From contig SDOA01000082.1 of NCBI GenBank assembly GCA_004524595.1, positions 1-18,208 on the forward strand: a DNA stretch of 18,208 bases, written 5' to 3'. This document shows positions 13,772-18,208 of the stretch, piece after piece (the first letter of the stretch is position 1; each line of letters begins with the position of its first letter). Origin of the DNA: Candidatus Thorarchaeota archaeon (GTDB taxonomy: Archaea > Asgardarchaeota > Thorarchaeia > Thorarchaeales > Thorarchaeaceae). A program made the position numbers and the translations under genes. Under the pieces are notes generated by a model. The model did not search any database and had not been told where the DNA came from. It worked only from the letters and a program-made list of their open reading frames with translations.

Positions 13772-16039
13772 TTATTTCAAGAATTGATCATATCCATCTT
13801 TTCGAAGTTGTTCTTTTATTCGACGAACATCATCTGGTATCTTGGACAGCCACTCTTGTACTATCCTATTCTTTCGTGGGTGGTTCGGAGAAGCAATCAA
13901 AGCCCACTTGACTGCATCATCTTTTCGCATAGTTGTTGCAACCCATTTCAAGGAGATTCTTCCTGACTCTCTATACAGGGTAATGTATTCAGGAGATATT
14001 TGAATCGAAATTCCCAGCTTACGAGCAAGAGATGCTTCATCATCAAGCAATCTGCTTCTATTACTTTTTATTATTTCAAGAACATGATTGATTATTCTAG
14101 ATTCTGGCTCACTGCTATTGTTCGTTCTTCTTTCTAGTCTGGTTATGGGAATATATACTTCATCTGAATATCGTCGAGCATCATCAAACATTGTAAGAAA
14201 CTTGATTTCATCATCAGATAATTTAGAGTCCATTAAGAACTTGGCATCTTTTTCTCCTAGTTTCAATACAATTGTGCGACTCCATCTAAAGCCATTCACC
14301 GAATCAAAACTACCATCTTCAGATATCAAATCCTCAAGATAAGCAATATATGATTCCAGTGAGCCATTCATAATTACATCCGACAGTCGCTCATTTTGAA
14401 CTGGTTTGTCACAAGTAGTGAATCCCCACGAAATGAACGCATCTCCTATTGGTCTTGGAATCCACATACGATAACTTTTGTTGTACTCGTTTGGCTCTAT
14501 TTTTAAAATCATATCTCCAAACTGCCGAAACAAATCTGCTACAATCTTCAATCTTTCTTCTTCAGCTTCTGAATAAAACAAACGGCCGTCCTCTCCCAAC
14601 CAACAGTCGCTATTGATAATTGCGCCAAGCCTTGCTCTAAGAATATCAAGTTCTGAATCTCTGAGAAGCTTCGGATGAGAAACTCCACCATGTCCATTCT
14701 TCCCTGCTACTCGTACTATATATTTCTCTAAGACTCTGGGCGAAACACCCAAGATGTCACATTGAAGATGAAAGACATCGCCAAGAATCTTAGATTTTGA
14801 GTGCTTCGTCCAAATCTTATCACATGGCTTGTTCGAAATTATCTGATCAATAAGCTTATTCAGATGAGATAACTGCTCATAGCCGCTTTCATGTAAATTG
14901 AGATGTTTGCCAGTTTCCATAACAAATTGTGAAAGGATGCATGGGTCAAAATAGAAGTACTTTTTTCCCCATACATTCATCATATCATTTAATGTCCTAT
15001 CTGGATTCCATACATATAATCTATCATCGACAACTCCAAGGTGCAAATTCTGAGCAGAAACTTGCCTCCGGACTTCTCTTTCAAGTTCACCTCTATTTTT
15101 CGTAATGATCCTAAGAGTCTGAGGATGTTCTTTTAGAATCCAATATATGACTCTAGATTCCGTTTCTAGCAACTCATGAGAAATCACATCGGCAATAGAT
15201 ACAATGTCTTCCTCTTCAAGTGAATTCAAATTCGATTTGCTCGAGGTAATACAAAGTTTCGAAGAATCACTAACAAAAATGCTATGCGTTGAAGAAGACT
15301 TTAATTCGAGCGTTTTAGAATCTCTGGAATTGAGATATCTTTCAAGGATATCTGATTCTTGTCCGTGAATAATGCCAGTTAATCTATTTTCTTTCCATTT
15401 GTCAATTAATCGTTCCTGTTCAAACCTACAAAGTTGCATATTCAAGGCTGGTTCTTTTCCATTTTGATACTCTCTTATTTCAGCTGATCGAACACCATAT
15501 ATTGACGCCAGTTCTGCATGTGATTTTGAGTTATCATATCTAACATCAAAGTAGACTCTTGATTTATTATACTGTTTTTGAAAATCGACATCATTCTTTT
15601 TTCCATTTCTTTTCTCAAGAATCTTATCAATATCTTCTATCGATTCAATTATCACATTTGGCGGTCCCCCGTGAAGCTCTTCGTATAGGAAACGAATCAG
15701 TATATCTTCTGACTCTCTAATCAGCACTGGTTTTTTTCCTCTCATACCGCTATCAAGGTATTCTATCGCTTTCTTATACTTAGTATCATACCCCTTTCTC
15801 AGTTTTAAATCAAAATTGCAGAGAATGACACTATCCAATTTAGACTTGCTGTCAATAATTCTTGGCTCCTCAGGGTTAATGGAATCAAGATCTCTGATGA
15901 TGGAAATCTCTCCGTTGTACGCTCGAATAATTCTATCCCTCTCTTCAGTGGTCAAGGAATGTTCCTTAGTATCTTTGACCTCTGTCCTTCTCTGTTCAAG
16001 GCGAGATTCGTCATCTGGAAATTCATCAGTCTCTCTCAT
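13772..16039 (-). CDS. LAGLIDADG homing-endonuclease-like protein with HTH-like segments
   Basis: A large protein of 755 residues. Near residues 465-595 it has a two-part LAGLIDADG-type domain. The first helix is LRARLGAIINSDCWL, then come the typical RLFYSEAEEERLKIVADLFRQFG and YRMWIPRPIGDAFISWGF segments, and the second helix is YLEDLISEDGSFD. Acidic residues at the ends of both helices are kept, so DNA cleavage is possible. HTH-like stretches lie near 172-195 (SHAELASIYGVRSAEIREY), 425-442 (CDILGVSPRVLEKYI) and 667-680. The first 170 residues are charged and unrecognised. The start at 16039 overlaps the upstream stop (ATGA) and has GGAGG 11 nt before it. It could be a homing endonuclease, or a regulator that reuses the fold as WhiA does. 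It lies between two tRNA fragments. Confidence 0.7.
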   Translation of the reverse strand: MRETDEFPDDESRLEQRRTEVKDTKEHSLTTEERDRIIRAYNGEISIIRDLDSINPEEPRIIDSKSKLDSVILCNFDLKLRKGYDTKYKKAIEYLDSGMRGKKPVLIRESEDILIRFLYEELHGGPPNVIIESIEDIDKILEKRNGKKNDVDFQKQYNKSRVYFDVRYDNSKSHAELASIYGVRSAEIREYQNGKEPALNMQLCRFEQERLIDKWKENRLTGIIHGQESDILERYLNSRDSKTLELKSSSTHSIFVSDSSKLCITSSKSNLNSLEEEDIVSIADVISHELLETESRVIYWILKEHPQTLRIITKNRGELEREVRRQVSAQNLHLGVVDDRLYVWNPDRTLNDMMNVWGKKYFYFDPCILSQFVMETGKHLNLHESGYEQLSHLNKLIDQIISNKPCDKIWTKHSKSKILGDVFHLQCDILGVSPRVLEKYIVRVAGKNGHGGVSHPKLLRDSELDILRARLGAIINSDCWLGEDGRLFYSEAEEERLKIVADLFRQFGDMILKIEPNEYNKSYRMWIPRPIGDAFISWGFTTCDKPVQNERLSDVIMNGSLESYIAYLEDLISEDGSFDSVNGFRWSRTIVLKLGEKDAKFLMDSKLSDDEIKFLTMFDDARRYSDEVYIPITRLERRTNNSSEPESRIINHVLEIIKSNRSRLLDDEASLARKLGISIQISPEYITLYRESGRISLKWVATTMRKDDAVKWALIASPNHPRKNRIVQEWLSKIPDDVRRIKEQLRKDGYDQFLK

Positions 16040-16428
16040 GTAATATGCCCCCTCCTTTTCATACATTCAATAGCTTCTGCGAATTTTTCCAGAGGAACTC
16101 TATAGAAGATGTGAATGCTGGAAAAAGATGAGGTTTCTTGTGCACTTCCTGAGTATTCAATACAATTATTGTTGAGGAGGACAAAGGATATCTCATCATT
16201 TGCATTTCCAGTGATTCCCCAGATCAACAAATTGGGTTGTGAATTCTTATACCAAGTAATAGGCTCTGAGGGGGAATGGATTGTGAGATTTTCATGGGTT
16301 TCTGAAATAGTTGATACAATTCCTAGAGTTGATGGATCCAATGTGGAAACTGATGATATAAACAGTGGAATAGTCATAGTTACTTTTAAGATTAACATTG
16401 AGATGTGCCCAATTAGTCTCTGTTGCAT
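16036..16428 (-). CDS. Small secreted or membrane-anchored protein, unknown
   Basis: A 130-residue protein that I do not recognise. The N-terminus (MQQRLIGHISMLILKVTMTIPLFISSVSTL) looks like a signal peptide or single membrane anchor. The rest is beta-rich (NLLIWGITGNANDEISFVLL), ends in a short basic helix (CMKRRGHIT) and has no obvious enzymatic motif. Two Cys residues could pair outside the cell. The ATG has a good SD (GGTGAGAT, 5 nt before). Its TGA overlaps the ATG of the LAGLIDADG-like gene, so the two are translationally coupled. That is an unexpected partner for a DNA-binding protein. It may simply act as a leader cistron that sets expression of the large gene (inference). Confidence 0.65.
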   Translation of the reverse strand: MQQRLIGHISMLILKVTMTIPLFISSVSTLDPSTLGIVSTISETHENLTIHSPSEPITWYKNSQPNLLIWGITGNANDEISFVLLNNNCIEYSGSAQETSSFSSIHIFYRVPLEKFAEAIECMKRRGHIT

Positions 16429-16837
16429 GATATCTCACCTGGTTGTTTTATCCTGTGTGTACCTTTTGTACTCCCACTATTTTCCGAAGGGGATGATGTG
16501 ATGTAGAATATGACATGACAATCATTATTGGTAGTATGCCAATCAATGGAAGTTTTACAATAGTCCTCTAAATTGAGTATTCATAGCTGTTGAAGGTTCA
16601 AGTCAGTAAATCCGCAATCATAAATGTTAGATTCAAAAAACAAGAGTTATTATTGGGGATTTAGGCAGCCTTAAGGTACTAAATTGCAAAAAAAGCCTAT
16701 AGATTCAATCTTTTTTTCATCTTACAGATGGTTTCATTGCCGCGTTCCTAGTCATTCAAATAGCAGTCTATCTCTTGAGACTTAGAGAGGCGTGCGCTGC
16801 ATCGAATGAGAAGCAGTAGAGAATATTTTTCGAAAAA
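16429..16837. other. AT-rich intergenic stretch, no gene seen
   Basis: I find no convincing coding frame or RNA gene here. It should contain the promoter of the minus-strand 16428 gene; GGAAAATAG near 16475-16485 on that strand is a weak candidate. An A7G/CT7 inverted repeat (16688-16695 and 16710-16717, 14-nt loop) could form a weak hairpin. The tRNA-Thr transcript is expected to end at its right edge. Confidence 0.5.
16824..16837 (-). terminator. T-tract and palindrome after tRNA-Thr
   Basis: On the minus strand the encoded CCA is followed at once by TTTTTCGAAAAA, a T5 run that can end transcription and a near-perfect palindrome (ATTTTTCGAAAAAT). A T run directly after the tRNA end is the usual archaeal tRNA arrangement. 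Confidence 0.55.
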
Positions 16838-16915
16838 TGGAGCCCCTGGCGAGATTTGAACCCGCGACCTTCTCCTTACCAAGGAGACACTCTAACCGAG
16901 CTAAGCTACAGGGGC
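16838..16915 (-). tRNA. tRNA-Thr (anticodon GGT), CCA encoded
   Basis: A complete cloverleaf on the minus strand. The acceptor is GCCCCTG / CAGGGGC (7 bp) with discriminator T and encoded CCA. The D-arm starts GCTTAG and has the CGGTTA loop. The anticodon stem TCTCC / GGAGA encloses loop TTGGTAA, anticodon GGT at 16878-16880. The T-stem GCGGG / CTCGC (one G-T) has loop TTCAAAT. No intron is present at 37/38. GGT reads the ACC and ACT threonine codons, and U73 fits archaeal tRNA-Thr. A strong promoter lies just upstream. Its 3' half is repeated, with three changes, in the opposite direction at 18101-18144. Confidence 0.96.
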
Positions 16916-16942
16916 ATGTTTGGTCGGAGCGTATTGGAATTT

Positions 16943-16957
16943 GAGATAAAGGTTTCG
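16943..16957 (-). promoter_or_regulatory. BRE/TATA promoter of tRNA-Thr
   Basis: Read on the minus strand: CGAAACC (BRE-like) followed by TTTATCTC (TATA box), centred about 32 nt before the first tRNA base at 16915. Spacing and sequence fit a typical archaeal tRNA promoter, supporting that this copy is the expressed one. Confidence 0.6.
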
Positions 16958-17048
16958 AAGAGATACTATGCTATTTATTGTATCTCTAATTTATGCTTAC
17001 TTAGTTCACAAACTGGACTGTTTTCAATCACCTTCAGTTGTATTCTTT

Positions 17049-18044
17049 TTACTTCTCAAATCTCATATCGAAAGCTTTCTGAAATGCTTCCTCAAAATAT
17101 TCGAGTGCTTTCGAAACCGCTCCTGTATCACTGGTAAGAATTCCGACTTCGAGGTTTTGTTCTATTGATTTCTTCACCAAGTTTGCAGAACCTATATACA
17201 CCTCTTTGTTGTCCACGAGTACCATTTTTGCATGAAGCAGGTCATTGGTTTCTACAATAAATCCTCTTTTTTGAAGTCCTCTGACTGTTTCTCTATGTTC
17301 TCTATCTTCGCCCGGTTCAGGTCTTCGCACAATAATCTTCACCAATACATTTCGTTCCTTCTTCAAATCTGTGAGCTTCTTGATGATATCATCAATTCCA
17401 TAGACCCAAGGCGATGCAATGAGGATTTGATATTCCGCTCTTTCCAGCATCCCAACTAAAGCTGGTGCTATCTCTCTATCAGCAACGAAGCGAACAATAT
17501 TTGATTCAGCTGTTGACGTTGGAATATCTTTTGGGTTCATAGAAAAAGATTGGATTTGAAGATACATCTCTTCTGCTACTTCAAGAATGTTGGAGTATCT
17601 ACCAATGTCAAATGTATCATCTGAATATTCTAATCCCCTGTTTGCGATTTGACCAAGATCTCTTGACCAATCTTCAATCTCTCGTTCTGGCACACTCACT
17701 ATGTGAATTGATGGATCTTTCCAGAGTTCTTTCAATTCTGCTGACACATCCAAGGTAGTCTGATACCTTTGAACGTCATATTCTTCGCGACCATGTTTCA
17801 GTCCAGTCATGCCAATTGCATAAAGCGTCTTTCCCCATTTCTCAATAATATCTCTTGTTAGTCTTATCTCTCCTTTCTTAATGGTTAATTCTGTTTCATT
17901 GGCACAATTTGGGCATCCTTCTGCTATGATATACCACATATTACATTCTGAACACTTCCCGACTTCTTTTTTCTTGTACATCTCGTAGTGTTCTTTACAT
18001 ATTGGATAATATCCACTTCTCTTACCACAGATTTGACATACCAT
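17049..18044 (-). CDS. Zinc-ribbon protein with C-terminal phospholipase D-like (HKD) nuclease domain
   Basis: A 331-residue protein. The N-terminal 50 residues carry zinc-binding Cys: CQIC (3-6) with C16/H19, then CSEC (31-34) and CPNC (44-47), probably one or two zinc ribbons. A middle part (60-170) has two similar segments (ALKHGREEYDVQRY-like and GLEYSDDTFDIGRY) and looks helical. Residues 185-330 are a PLD-superfamily domain with one complete HKD motif (H271, K273, D278, then GSAN at 285-288). Single-motif members usually dimerise to build one active site and often cut nucleic acids. The ATG has GAGG 8 nt upstream. The gene lies between the intact tRNA-Thr and its inverted partial copy. 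The target is unknown; lipid hydrolysis is less likely because of the zinc ribbons. Confidence 0.85.
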   Translation of the reverse strand: MVCQICGKRSGYYPICKEHYEMYKKKEVGKCSECNMWYIIAEGCPNCANETELTIKKGEIRLTRDIIEKWGKTLYAIGMTGLKHGREEYDVQRYQTTLDVSAELKELWKDPSIHIVSVPEREIEDWSRDLGQIANRGLEYSDDTFDIGRYSNILEVAEEMYLQIQSFSMNPKDIPTSTAESNIVRFVADREIAPALVGMLERAEYQILIASPWVYGIDDIIKKLTDLKKERNVLVKIIVRRPEPGEDREHRETVRGLQKRGFIVETNDLLHAKMVLVDNKEVYIGSANLVKKSIEQNLEVGILTSDTGAVSKALEYFEEAFQKAFDMRFEK

Positions 18045-18100
18045 ATATTGAGCCTCAACGTATCAGTGATTGACTTGCATTTAAGTTAGACTGGGGAAGA

Positions 18101-18144
18101 TGGTAAGGAGAAGGCCGCGAGTTCAAATCTCGCCTGGGGCTCCA
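18101..18144 (+). pseudogene. 3' half of a tRNA-Thr-like gene (anticodon loop to CCA)
   Basis: Forty-one of 44 bases match the 3' half of the intact tRNA-Thr(GGT), from the anticodon loop (TGGTAA) through the GGAGA stem strand, variable loop, T-arm (GCGAG-TTCAAAT-CTCGC, fully paired), acceptor strand CTGGGGC, discriminator T and CCA. The upstream bases (CTGGGGAAGA) cannot pair with GGAGA, so no complete tRNA is formed here. The acceptor strand differs from the intact gene at one position and fits GCCCCAG at 13707-13713 instead. The break at the anticodon loop is where archaeal integrase attachment sites often begin, but no integrase gene is seen. Confidence 0.75.
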
Positions 18145-18208
18145 TCTCTTCTATCTTTAGTAACAGTTTAAGCACCTACACTTGTTTTTATTTTTCGTTT
18201 ACCTAAAA

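Noticed and set aside
16115..16501. 128-residue plus-strand frame opposite the small secreted protein
   Set aside because: It is antisense to a frame with a good SD and an ATGA-coupled downstream gene; no SD or motif of its own.
13707..18144. A working split (trans-spliced) tRNA made from the two fragments
   Set aside because: The anticodon-stem strands do not match. The 3' piece has GGAGA, while the 5' piece continues with GTGGA, and I see no GC-rich complementary extensions or bulge-helix-bulge at the break. A third piece cannot be excluded, so it stays a remote option only.
13700..18144. An integrase, transposase or CRISPR array explaining the block
   Set aside because: No tyrosine/serine recombinase or DDE motif was seen in any frame, and there are no regularly spaced direct repeats.

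Overview
This looks like a piece of an archaeal chromosome. The signs are archaeal uL23/uL2, an archaeal Sm-like protein of the SmAP3 type, H4MPT-linked C1 enzymes (FwdC, Mch, Ftr), TATA-box promoters, SD motifs of the GGTGA/GGAGG kind and a tRNA-Thr with encoded CCA. FtsZ together with tetrahydromethanopterin C1 genes, 24-residue 'IDLSPL' leucine-rich repeats and a secreted beta-helix protein fits an Asgard archaeon, perhaps Thorarchaeota-like. The lineage is an inference and was not tested by any search.

Layout. Positions 1-846 hold the end of rpl23 and all of rpl2, closed by a hairpin terminator. Positions 966-2407 hold a two-gene unit: a short ribbon-helix-helix (CdrS-like) protein whose stop overlaps the ftsZ start. 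A convergent SmAP3-type gene follows on the minus strand (2690-3124). Positions 3300-4961 hold a coupled pair, a CPBP intramembrane protease and a 7-TM protein. A perfect inverted repeat then separates them from a minus-strand secreted beta-helix protein (5096-6466). Positions 6817-8178 encode the beta and gamma subunits of a 2-oxoacid:ferredoxin oxidoreductase, whose end overlaps a convergent MoaD/ThiS-like gene. An MFS transporter (8552-10051) runs into an fwdC-mch operon on the minus strand (10044-11879), and ftr is divergent from it (12008-12907). Three steps' worth of the methanofuran/H4MPT C1 branch are therefore clustered. The KorB/KorC pair could supply or consume reduced ferredoxin and CO2, but that link is inferred. 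A leucine-rich-repeat protein (12987-13616) ends this conserved-looking part.

The accessory region is 13.7-18.15 kb. A 5' fragment of a tRNA-Thr-like gene lies at 13707 and a 3' fragment at 18101, on the same strand. Their acceptor-stem halves are perfectly complementary to each other but differ from the intact tRNA-Thr(GGT) at 16838-16915 by a compensatory base-pair swap. Between the two fragments lie a 755-residue protein with a LAGLIDADG homing-endonuclease-like domain and several helix-turn-helix-like stretches, a small secreted protein translationally coupled to it, the intact tRNA-Thr(GGT), and a zinc-ribbon/phospholipase-D-type protein. This resembles a tRNA gene broken open by a roughly 4.4 kb block that carries nuclease-type genes, and it is the most interesting part of the window. 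No recognisable integrase, transposase or CRISPR array was found.
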